A stretch of DNA of 30,599 bases, from assembly GCA_036824265.1 (NCBI GenBank), contig DAITAL010000015.1, forward strand, positions 1 to 30,599. Direction: 5' to 3'. A model generated the notes under the pieces. That model was not told the DNA's origin and did no database searches. It was given only the letters and a program-made list of their open reading frames with translations. Source of the DNA: JAAYZB01 sp937958685. GTDB lineage: Bacteria; Bacillota_I; Bacilli_A; Izemoplasmatales; Hujiaoplasmataceae. Every line of letters begins with the position of its first letter. Position 1 is the first letter of the stretch. Below are positions 9,121 to 17,499 of this stretch, one piece after another. The translations under genes and the position numbers were made by a program.

Positions 9121-9990
9121 GTGTTCTTAAGGTCGGTTTTAGATAAGATCGTTGCTTTTTTCAAGTTGATGTACGCCAACAAGAAATCGGCAATCGGTTT
9201 CTCCGTCATTATCAGTTTTATTGTTCTAGCGGTCGTTGTTGCACCATTACTAAACTATGACGGATCAACTGATGTATTCAACATCTTCAGTTCACCATCG
9301 CGCGAGCACTGGCTTGGAACTGATTCTTTGGGTAGAGATGTGCTCTCAATGTTGATCGTCGGGACCAACGACGTGCTCTCGATTGCTTTCTTTACGGCAT
9401 TGATTACCGTCTCTTTCGGCACAATCATCGGAATTGTATCCGGTCTCACGGGGGGTATTGCCGATAAAATCATTCAGGCGATTACAAATTTGTTTCTAAC
9501 GATTCCAAGCTTTCCAGTATTGATGTTGTTGGCTGCGTTGATTACCGTTGAAGATAATATCACCTTTGCATTGATTCTTTCTGTGTGGAACTGGCCGGGC
9601 TTGTGCCGGGCGGTCAGAGCGCAAATAATCTCGCTCAAAGAGCGAGATTTCATCCAAATATGTCATGTCATGAAAATGACAAAGTGGCATATCATCACCA
9701 AGGAATTAATGCCAAATATCTACTCCTACATTCTAATCAACTTCATCATGACGATGAAAAACGCGATTATCGCTTCGGTTGGAATCATGATGCTAGGCGT
9801 TGCCGCTTACGAACCGACCAATTGGGGGGCAATGCTTTACGACATTATGAACAATGCAGCCATGCACATCGACTCGGCAATCGTCTACGTCGTTTCACCG
9901 ATTATGTTCATCGTTATCTTCCAGTTCGGGATTATTATGCTGACGCAGGGACTAGACGAAAAACTCAACCCCCGGCTGATCAAGAATTGA
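9121..9990 (+). CDS. ABC importer permease, OppC/DppC-like
   Basis: 289 aa integral membrane protein and partner of the preceding permease. It has an N-terminal membrane segment (about residues 23-45), then the OppC hallmark EHWLGTDSLGRDVLSML, followed by about five hydrophobic segments. The EAA loop is strongly altered: DFIQICHVMKMTKWHIITKELMPN replaces the usual EAA...G core, keeping only the flanking pattern and the final Pro-Asn. The start is GTG at 9121; AGAAAGG lies somewhat far upstream (about 13 bases), and ATG at 9169 would cut into the first membrane segment, so GTG is preferred with moderate certainty. It overlaps no neighbour and lies 10 bp before the first ATPase gene. Confidence 0.92.
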   Translation: MFLRSVLDKIVAFFKLMYANKKSAIGFSVIISFIVLAVVVAPLLNYDGSTDVFNIFSSPSREHWLGTDSLGRDVLSMLIVGTNDVLSIAFFTALITVSFGTIIGIVSGLTGGIADKIIQAITNLFLTIPSFPVLMLLAALITVEDNITFALILSVWNWPGLCRAVRAQIISLKERDFIQICHVMKMTKWHIITKELMPNIYSYILINFIMTMKNAIIASVGIMMLGVAAYEPTNWGAMLYDIMNNAAMHIDSAIVYVVSPIMFIVIFQFGIIMLTQGLDEKLNPRLIKN

Positions 9991-10000
9991 GGCGTTCGAA

Positions 10001-10996
10001 ATGAACATTGTCGAATTTAGAAATGTTTCGATTGATTACAAAATGAAACGATATGATCTTCGTGCCGTTAATCAGGTTGATTTCGATCTACAAAAAGGGA
10101 AAATCACCGCGCTCGTTGGCGAGTCGGGCTCTGGTAAAACAACTTTTGCGACCGCGTTGATCAACTGTATATCCGCTCCTGGCGAGATTGCCTTCGGAAG
10201 TATTCTCTATTATGGAAAAGACAAAGCAAAACCAATCGATGTTACAAAGCTTTCTGAGAAAGAATTGAATATGTTTCGCTGGAGCAAGGTCTCAATGGTT
10301 TTTCAAGGAGCCCAAAGTTCTTTGAACCCCGTCATGAAGACTTTCGATCAATTTTATGAAACACTCCAAGTCCATCGCCAGGGTAAAATCACCCTCGAAG
10401 AAGCAAAGACAATATCTACAAGTTGTCTCGAATACGTTAATCTAGACGCAACGCGAATCCTCGGAAGTTATCCACACGAATTGTCTGGTGGAATGAAGCA
10501 ACGTGCCATGATCGCCTTTTCGCTGTTGCTTGATCCCGAAATCGTCATCCTTGACGAACCGACAACGGCGCTTGATGTCATCAATCAGGATTATGTTTTC
10601 TCGATTCTCAAAAGGATTAATGCCGAGAGAAATATTACGATGCTGCTATTAACTCATGACATCGCCGTGGTCTCCAAGTATGCGGATTTCGTGGGTGTGA
10701 TGTACGGCGGCAGTATGATGGAGTATGGAGACACATTGAACGTGTTCAAATACAAATATCATCCATATACAGAAGGTTTGATTAATGCAACTCCATCCTT
10801 GCTTAAAAATCTTGATGCAATGAGACCGATTGAAGGAAGCCCCCCTAATCTTCTCGAACCAATTCAAGGGTGCGTTTTTTACCCAAGGTGCCACAAACGC
10901 CTGCCTATTTGTGAACTCCATGAGCCAGCTACCTATCCCAATCCGTCAGGCGGCAGTTGCAAGTGCTGGCTTTTTGAAAACAAGGTGAAGTCATGA
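10001..10996 (+). CDS. ABC importer ATPase, OppD/DppD-like
   Basis: 331 aa nucleotide-binding subunit. Walker A GESGSGKTT is at residues 40-48, Q-loop FQGAQSSLNP near 101-110, signature LSGGMKQRAMIA at 161-172, Walker B IVILDEPTTALDV at 181-193, and the switch His lies in LLTHDIAVV. The C-terminal oligopeptide-transporter extension is present (HPYTEGLINATPSL), including the cysteine cluster CVFYPRCHKRLPICE and a final C-x-C (SCKC) that in related proteins can hold an iron-sulfur cluster. The ATG follows GAGGCGTTCGAA, and the 3' end overlaps the next gene by 4 bases (ATGA), indicating translational coupling. Confidence 0.95.
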   Translation: MNIVEFRNVSIDYKMKRYDLRAVNQVDFDLQKGKITALVGESGSGKTTFATALINCISAPGEIAFGSILYYGKDKAKPIDVTKLSEKELNMFRWSKVSMVFQGAQSSLNPVMKTFDQFYETLQVHRQGKITLEEAKTISTSCLEYVNLDATRILGSYPHELSGGMKQRAMIAFSLLLDPEIVILDEPTTALDVINQDYVFSILKRINAERNITMLLLTHDIAVVSKYADFVGVMYGGSMMEYGDTLNVFKYKYHPYTEGLINATPSLLKNLDAMRPIEGSPPNLLEPIQGCVFYPRCHKRLPICELHEPATYPNPSGGSCKCWLFENKVKS

Positions 10997-12117
10997 AAAT
11001 CTTGGAACTTAAGGACATTTCCATGGATTTCATCGCCAAAAGCCAACTTCTTGAAGGTGAAAAATACTACCATGTGCTCAGGGATATCAATCTCGATATT
11101 CACCAAGGCGAAATCGTCGTCATTGTTGGAGAGTCAGGTTGCGGCAAGACGACGATCGGTAAAATTATCACCGGATTGTTAAAGCCGACCAAAGGCGAAA
11201 TGCTATTTTTAGGAAGAAACATCTATAAGGGCTCGATTTTCTCCAAGAAGAAATTCGATGTCTCGGAGTTTTCAGATTTGCACGTTAAGCTTAACCCCAG
11301 AGAGCACAAAGCCTATTTAAAAGCAAAAATAAAAGAAAAGAGAACCGAGATTTCCGAACGTATCTCTGATTTTGAAAATAGCGTCCAATTCGTTCAGCAG
11401 GACTCATATGCTTCGCTTAATCCCGCAAGAACAATCTATCAATCGCTATATGCGCCAATCAAAAATAAAAACCGCAAGTGGAATCGTCTTACAATTGACA
11501 ACAAGATTAATGACCTTATGGCACTTGTCGGTTTATTGCCTGCTGAACAATTTCTATCCAAGTATCCCCACCAACTATCCGGAGGGCAAAGGCAGCGTAT
11601 CCTGCTTGCTAGAGCGATTTCGTTGGATCCGAAACTCGTCGTCGCCGACGAACCGGTATCGATGATCGATGTGTCGTTGCGCTTATCGATATTAGATTTG
11701 ATGAAGCGGTTGAATGAGAAACTGAACCTGTCATTCGTCTACATTACTCACGATCTTTCGACTGCCAGGTATATTGGCTACAAGGGTAGAATCTGTGTCA
11801 TGTACCTTGGAGAGATCATGGAACTTGGATCTGTTGTCGATGTAATCAGTTCGCCGCAACACCCCTATACTCAAGCATTGCTTTCTTCAGTCCCCGTTCC
11901 TGATCCGGTTGTATCGCGAAAGCCAAAACCCGAACTGATCAAATCGATGGATATGGGTGACTTGATGGTTCGGACAATCGGCTGTCCGTTTTACCCAAGA
12001 TGTCCGTATGCCAAGCGTGACTGCGCTGAGGATCGGGTTCCATTTGTTAGCCGCGAGAACGCTCTTGTTCGCTGCAAGCAACTTGATGAGGTGCCGTCAT
12101 GGAACGAAATATCATAA
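10993..12117 (+). CDS. ABC importer ATPase, OppF/DppF-like
   Basis: 374 aa second nucleotide-binding subunit. Walker A GESGCGKTT is at 46-54, Q-loop VQFVQQDSYASLNP near 131-144, signature LSGGQRQRILLARA at 195-208, Walker B LVVADEPVSMIDVS near 215-228, and switch His in ITHDLSTARY. The C-terminal extension HPYTQALLSSVPVPDP and the cluster CPFYPRCPYAKRDC are present. Between Walker A and the Q-loop lies an extra charged, Lys/Glu-rich stretch at about residues 82-130 that makes it longer than typical OppF (about 310-330 aa). The gene overlaps the upstream ATPase by 4 bases and the downstream small membrane protein by 19 bases. Confidence 0.95.
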   Translation: MKILELKDISMDFIAKSQLLEGEKYYHVLRDINLDIHQGEIVVIVGESGCGKTTIGKIITGLLKPTKGEMLFLGRNIYKGSIFSKKKFDVSEFSDLHVKLNPREHKAYLKAKIKEKRTEISERISDFENSVQFVQQDSYASLNPARTIYQSLYAPIKNKNRKWNRLTIDNKINDLMALVGLLPAEQFLSKYPHQLSGGQRQRILLARAISLDPKLVVADEPVSMIDVSLRLSILDLMKRLNEKLNLSFVYITHDLSTARYIGYKGRICVMYLGEIMELGSVVDVISSPQHPYTQALLSSVPVPDPVVSRKPKPELIKSMDMGDLMVRTIGCPFYPRCPYAKRDCAEDRVPFVSRENALVRCKQLDEVPSWNEIS

Positions 12118-12299
12118 TGATGTTTTTTCGGATCAGTTTGATCCTTTTAGTTGCCAGTATGATTATCATATTTATAGTTGATGAGGACACACCAGAATTC
12201 GTGGTAACGATTATCAGCCTCGTCACAAGTGGCGGGTTGGCGATTGTGAGCTTGTTATATGCGATTTGGAAAGGAAAACAAAGTGACAAAAACAAATAG
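12099..12299 (+). CDS. Small two-helix membrane protein of the importer operon (66 aa)
   Basis: 66 aa product with two hydrophobic segments, at about residues 7-26 (MMFFRISLILLVASMIIIFI) and 36-57 (TIISLVTSGGLAIVSLLYAI), separated by an acidic VDEDTPEF turn and ending in a basic tail KGKQSDKNK. The start lies inside the end of the OppF-like gene, after GAGGTGCCGTC, a reasonable ribosome binding site. The 3' end overlaps the next gene's GTG start by 17 bases. The overlaps on both sides and clean membrane composition argue that it is a real gene. I recognise no family. It could be an accessory subunit of the importer or assist the lipoprotein encoded next; this is inference only. Confidence 0.7.
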   Translation: MERNIIMMFFRISLILLVASMIIIFIVDEDTPEFVVTIISLVTSGGLAIVSLLYAIWKGKQSDKNK

Positions 12300-14808
12300 A
12301 CTACTAAAACACCTAACAGTGATTATGATCATCTGCTTGCTTGGCTTTGGCCTAACTGCATGCCATAATGCAACATCGATGGCCACCACCACAATACAGC
12401 AAACAATAACGACGGAAGCGCCATCAAGCATTCAAACAATCGTCACAACACAGCAACAAGAAACTACCACTTCGGCAGTTCCGACGACATTCGATCCGTC
12501 AATTGAAATCTATAGTGAGGTTTATATGCCTGGCATAATCGAAACATATTATCCTACCGCAGAAATTCTTGTCGCCGACCGAATCATTATCCGTTCCACC
12601 CGAGTCGATCCAACAGGCGTCAACGATTCGACCGAGGGAATTCAGTCAGTACTTGATCTTTGTTCACAAAACGGCGGGGGGACTGTGTTTTTGCCTAGGG
12701 GGAAATACCGCATTACCGGTAATATCCGCATTCCTTCATTTGTCTATCTTCAAGGCGACTACAACGATCCAGATGCCGAAAACTTCAATGGTTACTACGG
12801 AACCGTCATCCTTGCTGATGTCCCGGAAGCCGAAGTCGTAACAAAGTCGACTTTTATGGCTGATAAAGAGGATCCCAACGCCAACTTTCCCGCACTTATT
12901 ACTATTGGGGGAAGCGCCGGTGTTATCGGGTTGACCGTATATTACCCAAATCAAGATCCGGACAACATCAAACCTTACCCGTTCACCTTTGAGATACCGA
13001 GTTTTGCCGGTGTCGGTGGCTCAATCAATCACATGGCCGCAACGATCAAGAATGTGACGATGATCAATGCCTACAAAGGTGTCGCCGCCAGCGTAACCCC
13101 AGCATCTGACGGCAAATCAGCCGCCAATGAGATGCTTCATCTCGAAAATATCAAAGGAACGGTCTTATATCAAGGCTTCCAACTTTACAACTCCTCGGAA
13201 ACCGGCATTATCCGCGATATCAGCTTAAGCCCACTATATTGGTTTGGCGCTTCATCGGGCTACAATTCGCCTGAATATGAGAAGATCAACACCTTTTCCA
13301 AAACCTACGGCATTGGGGTGCTGCTTGGAGATCTCGAATGGAACACGTTCACAAACATCCATGTTTCCGGCTACCGTATCGGCGTCCGCATTCATGATGG
13401 TCTCCGAAGATACATTCCCGGGCAACCAGAAATTTATTTCATCGGGCAGTTCTACAACTTAAATATCGATGACTGTTTCACTGGACTTCGAGTCGATAAC
13501 ATGTATATCAATATGGGCATCAATATCACCAAAGGTGAAATTTCCGGCTCAACGTACGCTATCAACGCCCCTTATGTCGGCACTTCGAGAATCAAACTCG
13601 TCGGCGTAACACTCGAAGGTGAAGTGCGCGGAGCAAATGTTTACCAAAGTTATGAGCCCGGCTTTGCGTTCCTCCTTGCTGAAGGACTTCTCAAAGACGT
13701 CTCTATTCCTTATCCCACAAAGAGACCAGCAAACTTCGTTGATGTGGTTAAAACATACAAGATCAACAATACTGGTACCACTGACGTCTCGGCGACAATC
13801 CAGTCGGTGCTCAATCAGGTAGGATTTCAAGGCGGCGGCATTGTCTATCTCAAAGCCGGGCAATACCGGCTTGACTCGCCTCTTGTTGTGCCTGCCAACA
13901 CTGAACTGCGAGGGGCGGCCAGTGCCAATACCAGAGACCAGATCGGTTTAAGCCAAGGAACGGTACTTATGGCAAACTACGGTTATCAAGAAACGAAATC
14001 AGCCGCAGAAACCGCCCAAAGCTTGATCACACTGGCTGGCGATCACGCTGGTGTTTCGGGGATGCGTGTCGTGTATTACGACAATCCGCCGCTTCTTGGC
14101 GACAAGGTCTCTTTCAAACTGCACTCCTATGTCATTCGCGCCCAAGCCAACCACAACTACGTGACTTATATGAGTTTCTTCGGTGTCCCTTACGGAATTG
14201 AATTCAAAGGCGATACAAAACTTGACGGCGGTCTAATCCTTGGTGTTAACGCCACTTACTACGAAAAAGGCATCAATATCGTCAATGTAGAGGAGATGAT
14301 TATCGAAGAATGTCTCTCAAATGCAAGTGTTGTTGCGAGAAGCAACTTCGTCAACATGTTTCCCGAGTTCTTTTCCGAAGGCTGGCCCCGTGACGGTGCG
14401 ACTATGACGAAGATGTACGACGACATTACAAGACCAAACTCCAAATTCCTGAACGTCACGGATTCACAGGTTAAAATCGGAAATTCCTTCACCTTTGGCT
14501 CCTTTGCGTTTTTCACCGGAATAAACAGCGACATCTTCATCTACAACAGTGCGGGCGACAACCTAAGCAATCTGGGACACCTGATTGAAATGAATGGCGG
14601 CGCTCTTGTCGGTCTCAATATCATGCGTTATCAGGGCACCGTGATCCGCAATATCAATGACAACGCGAGCATTACCGTCATCAACAGACTGTCGTTACAC
14701 CAAAACACCGACAATGATGTCGTGAGCAATATTCAAGTAGCGCCGATGCTAATCGCAAGCTCGCTTGTCGATGTCGACGATTTACCGCAAGTTTACACAA
14801 GGCCATAA
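12283..14808 (+). CDS. Lipoprotein with two pectate-lyase-like beta-helix domains
   Basis: 841 aa exported lipoprotein. Signal peptide residues 1-27 end in GLTAC (Cys27), followed by a Thr/Gln-rich linker to about residue 72. Two right-handed beta-helix halves follow, each opening with the Pectate_lyase_3 pattern: DPTGVNDSTEGIQSVLDLC then GGGTVFLPRGKYRITG near 109-150, and NNTGTTDVSATIQSVLNQV then GGGIVYLKAGQYRLDSP near 493-530. Such folds occur in polysaccharide lyases, GH28/GH55 enzymes and epimerases; I could not identify catalytic residues, so the reaction is open. The start is GTG at 12283, preceded by AAAGGA with a 7-base gap; an ATG-like frame at 12259 lacks a site. It is the last gene of the importer operon and suggests extracellular processing or binding of the imported glycan. 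Confidence 0.88.
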   Translation: MTKTNRLLKHLTVIMIICLLGFGLTACHNATSMATTTIQQTITTEAPSSIQTIVTTQQQETTTSAVPTTFDPSIEIYSEVYMPGIIETYYPTAEILVADRIIIRSTRVDPTGVNDSTEGIQSVLDLCSQNGGGTVFLPRGKYRITGNIRIPSFVYLQGDYNDPDAENFNGYYGTVILADVPEAEVVTKSTFMADKEDPNANFPALITIGGSAGVIGLTVYYPNQDPDNIKPYPFTFEIPSFAGVGGSINHMAATIKNVTMINAYKGVAASVTPASDGKSAANEMLHLENIKGTVLYQGFQLYNSSETGIIRDISLSPLYWFGASSGYNSPEYEKINTFSKTYGIGVLLGDLEWNTFTNIHVSGYRIGVRIHDGLRRYIPGQPEIYFIGQFYNLNIDDCFTGLRVDNMYINMGINITKGEISGSTYAINAPYVGTSRIKLVGVTLEGEVRGANVYQSYEPGFAFLLAEGLLKDVSIPYPTKRPANFVDVVKTYKINNTGTTDVSATIQSVLNQVGFQGGGIVYLKAGQYRLDSPLVVPANTELRGAASANTRDQIGLSQGTVLMANYGYQETKSAAETAQSLITLAGDHAGVSGMRVVYYDNPPLLGDKVSFKLHSYVIRAQANHNYVTYMSFFGVPYGIEFKGDTKLDGGLILGVNATYYEKGINIVNVEEMIIEECLSNASVVARSNFVNMFPEFFSEGWPRDGATMTKMYDDITRPNSKFLNVTDSQVKIGNSFTFGSFAFFTGINSDIFIYNSAGDNLSNLGHLIEMNGGALVGLNIMRYQGTVIRNINDNASITVINRLSLHQNTDNDVVSNIQVAPMLIASSLVDVDDLPQVYTRP

Positions 14809-14809
14809 T

Positions 14810-14835
14810 AAAAAGATTGCCCACAAAGGCAATCG
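14810..14835. terminator. Terminator between convergent beta-helix and LacI genes
   Basis: GATTGCC and GGCAATC form a 7-bp stem with a 6-base loop (14815-14834). On the minus strand it is followed by CTTTTTATTAT, a good intrinsic terminator for the lacI-type gene that stops at 14837. It may weakly stop the importer operon on the plus strand as well. Confidence 0.75.
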
Positions 14836-14836
14836 C

Positions 14837-15829
14837 TTAAATTGTTCTCACCGAGTTGCGGCGGATGATTAGGGGGTTGATGATCACTTTCTCCGGTGCA
14901 TCAAACTTTTTCGAAGCATGATTATCAAGATTCTTTAACAGAAGGTTTTGAATCTTCTGGGTCATCTCCGCAAACGGATGCGAAATTGTCGTTACATCCT
15001 GAAGTTTCGCCCAATCAGACTCGTCATACATGACTAGACTATAATCGTGGTAGATTATTTTTCCGAGACTGCTCATTGAACTGAAAACGTTTTTTGTCAA
15101 GGTATCGGTTACCGAAATAACCCCAGTCGCTTTGGCATCTTTAATTGCCCGTTTGATATCGTCGTGATGCGACATGAAATCGCGGTCAGATAATGAACAA
15201 GTCATCGATTCATCAAAGGCAATGCGGGCTTCCGCTAGCGCGTCTTTGAAACCCGCTAGACGTTCTCGGTAGATATCATTGTCAAAATCGATCAGTAGCA
15301 GGTTTCGATGCTTGTTGTCGATGAGCTCCTTGGCGGCAAGATAAGTGCCAAGCCGGTCGTTAATCGTCAAACTGTCAAAAATATTGTAGTGGTCGATAAA
15401 TAACTGCAGGGGATAGCAATTATTGTGAATCAATAAGTTCTCAATCGTTTGCGATTTCCTTGTGGGAATAAACATTACGGCCTCGACCCGAAGAGAAATC
15501 ATCACTCGGATTTGCCCGACGAAATCGACATTCTCGTCGTCATAAACTACGATCAATCTTTTGTGAGAATCGAGAAACAACTTGTTTAATGAACGAATCA
15601 GATTATTAAAGAAAGGGTTGGTAACATCAGATATAATCAAACCAACGATATTCGATCGCATGCTCTTCAACATGCTGGCAATAGAATTGGGTTCATATCC
15701 AAGTTCCTTAATCGCGATTTTTATTCTCGCTTTCGACTCATCTGACACGATTTCTGGTTGTTTCAGATACCTTGCAACCGTGGCGGTAGAAACTTCCGCC
15801 ATGCGTGCAACATCTTTGATTGTCGCCAT
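14837..15829 (-). CDS. LacI-family transcriptional repressor 1
   Basis: 330 aa. The N-terminal helix-turn-helix is at residues 1-25 (TIKDVARMAEVSTATVARYL), with a hinge helix near 45-58 (YEPNSIASMLKSMRSN) and a periplasmic-binding-protein-like effector domain for the rest (IVGLIISDVTNPFFNNLIR). The hinge has SMLKS where most family members have ARSLR. It is a paralogue of the regulator at 25904-26884: both share SLTI(N/D)D...GTYLA(A/T)KEL, HRN(L/I)(L/V)LID and end in RNSVR(T/K)I. It is divergent from the GH32-like gene and sits between the two promoters carrying the TGTCAACGTTTACA operator, so it is the best local candidate for controlling them. The ligand is unknown; a sugar or sugar phosphate is expected. 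Confidence 0.93.
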   Translation of the reverse strand: MATIKDVARMAEVSTATVARYLKQPEIVSDESKARIKIAIKELGYEPNSIASMLKSMRSNIVGLIISDVTNPFFNNLIRSLNKLFLDSHKRLIVVYDDENVDFVGQIRVMISLRVEAVMFIPTRKSQTIENLLIHNNCYPLQLFIDHYNIFDSLTINDRLGTYLAAKELIDNKHRNLLLIDFDNDIYRERLAGFKDALAEARIAFDESMTCSLSDRDFMSHHDDIKRAIKDAKATGVISVTDTLTKNVFSSMSSLGKIIYHDYSLVMYDESDWAKLQDVTTISHPFAEMTQKIQNLLLKNLDNHASKKFDAPEKVIINPLIIRRNSVRTI

Positions 15830-15862
15830 TTAATCACCATTTTCAGTAATGCTGTTTATTGT

Positions 15863-15906
15863 ATATTACATTACCAAATTGACATTGTCAAGTCCAATAC
15901 TAAATA
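15863..15906. promoter_or_regulatory. Divergent promoters with a shared palindrome
   Basis: Minus strand: TTGACA (15891-15886) and TAATAT (15868-15863), 17-bp spacer, for the LacI gene. Plus strand: TTGACA (15879-15884) and TAAATA (15901-15906), 16-bp spacer, for the GH32-like gene. The two -35 boxes form the palindrome TTGACATTGTCAA (15879-15891), so one protein bound here would cover both promoters. Its right half ATTGTCAA equals the left half of the operator at 5968-5983. Confidence 0.6.
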
Positions 15907-15921
15907 CGAGAGGGAGACATT

Positions 15922-17436
15922 ATGCTATATCGGCCTAGCAAGGAGAAACAATGGGATTCATGGATTCTCAAACATAACTATCTCTATTATATGTTTTATA
16001 TCAACGTAAGCGTAAACGGTACAAGATGGGACGGCATCAGCCTTGCCACTTCGTCAGACCTTCTTCATTGGTTCGAGCATGGCCGTGTCATCGATAAGCA
16101 CGTAGATGCAATATGGCTTGGTACTGGCATGGTCCACAAAGTTCAAGATTATTTCATCATGAATTACTCGCTTGAGATGCCTGTAGGTTACCAAAGGATC
16201 TATTTTGCATCAAGTAAGGATCTCTACACCTGGGAAAAACTTGAAGGTGTCGTCTGTAGCCCTGATCCACGCATCTATATGAGTGAACCCGAGGAGACAT
16301 GTGATGCTTTTCCGAGATGGGATAGCCTCGGCATCTTTGATGCAACCAAAGGGACGGAGCCGCCTTACTATGCTTTTTGCTCAAGCAATATCAAAGGAGC
16401 GACTCTTGTTGAAAAAGCTGGAGTTTTGGGATTGCTCACGAGCGAGGACGGACTCAATTGGCAATGCCTCGAGCCTGCATTTCGCGATCCGGAACAGTTT
16501 CCTTCATTTGAGGTGCCAGAATACGTTATGATCAATAATAGGCATTATGCTTTGTTCTGCACTTCCTCGTATCTTGGCTATCGTAACGATCCTTTGGCAG
16601 AGTACGCTTCAGGAGGCACATTCTACGTAGTCGCGGATGATAAGCTCGGTCCTTATCGTCTTCCTCCAACAGACCCGATGTTGCAGGGAACCAGAGACAA
16701 CTATATGGTCGGCATGAACTATGTAGGCAGAGTCTTGCACGCTAACAATGAGTTGTTGTATTACCATATATGGGGAGATCCTATAGCTGATGCCTGGATG
16801 GGTCTTGTGAAACGCCTGTCAGAAAGGAGTCCCTTCGTTTTGCAACTGACCTATTACGAACACAATGAGGAATTGAAAGGGAAGCTGCTTTTAAAAGGCG
16901 TCTCCATTGAGTTCTTACGTGTTGAAAAAAACGTCGGCGTGATTCCTGCTGTTGAGTGGCACGAAAACAGCGGCGATTTATTCTTCAAAAACAACGGCAG
17001 CAGCGCTTGTCTTAATCATGATTACCTCAGCGGGGCTGAAACCACTGAAACATACACCGACCTTCGTGATGGAAGAATCTTTGAATGTAATCTGGAAATT
17101 GAAGGGATGGGAGCGGGAATCTATTTTCACACCTATGATGACAAAAAAGCCTGTATTTTTCTGAACCACAGGAAGCAAAGGGTCGAATTCGGTTTTATCG
17201 AAAATGGCTGGGGAGCAAACATGGTTTTACATAAAGACATGTATAAGAATTCGAGAATTGGCGCAAAAAACAAAATTAAGTTATTTGTGCGACGCTTTTT
17301 CGTCGAACTCTATCTAGACGATATGTATGTCGCCGGGTGGCGACTTTTGCGTGGCATCAACCCCAATCGCCTTGGGTTCTATGCCGAGGACTCAACTGGA
17401 TGTTTCAAATCTATAAAATTATGGGAAATGAAATAA
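15922..17436 (+). CDS. Cytoplasmic GH32/GH43-like five-bladed propeller glycosidase
   Basis: 504 aa, no signal peptide. Residues 1-340 read as a five-bladed beta-propeller of the GH32/GH43/GH68 type, with SSDLLHWFEHGRVI and SSKDLYTWEKLEG blade motifs. Asp12 in KEKQWDSW is a candidate nucleophile where GH32 has WMNDPNG, and FEVPEYV (Glu197) resembles the GH32 acid motif ECPD. The usual RDP motif is only hinted at (CDAFPRWD near 130). The C-terminal part, about 355-504, is a lectin-like sandwich (KIKLFVRRFFVELYLDDMYV) as in GH32 enzymes. The start follows GAGAGGGAGACATT. The divergence makes the substrate uncertain: fructoside, arabinoside or another glycoside are all possible. It is transcribed divergently from the LacI gene and is probably its target. 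Confidence 0.8.
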   Translation: MLYRPSKEKQWDSWILKHNYLYYMFYINVSVNGTRWDGISLATSSDLLHWFEHGRVIDKHVDAIWLGTGMVHKVQDYFIMNYSLEMPVGYQRIYFASSKDLYTWEKLEGVVCSPDPRIYMSEPEETCDAFPRWDSLGIFDATKGTEPPYYAFCSSNIKGATLVEKAGVLGLLTSEDGLNWQCLEPAFRDPEQFPSFEVPEYVMINNRHYALFCTSSYLGYRNDPLAEYASGGTFYVVADDKLGPYRLPPTDPMLQGTRDNYMVGMNYVGRVLHANNELLYYHIWGDPIADAWMGLVKRLSERSPFVLQLTYYEHNEELKGKLLLKGVSIEFLRVEKNVGVIPAVEWHENSGDLFFKNNGSSACLNHDYLSGAETTETYTDLRDGRIFECNLEIEGMGAGIYFHTYDDKKACIFLNHRKQRVEFGFIENGWGANMVLHKDMYKNSRIGAKNKIKLFVRRFFVELYLDDMYVAGWRLLRGINPNRLGFYAEDSTGCFKSIKLWEMK

Positions 17437-17458
17437 TCGAGATAAACTCTATGGGTTA

Positions 17459-17487
17459 TTGACTTTCATATCAAATAGTGATATTAT
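17459..17487 (+). promoter_or_regulatory. Promoter of the second modular lipoprotein
   Basis: TTGACT at 17459-17464 and TATTAT at 17482-17487 with a 17-bp spacer, located between the GH32-like gene and the lipoprotein and immediately before the operator. Confidence 0.65.
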
Positions 17488-17499
17488 GTGTCTAAAGCA

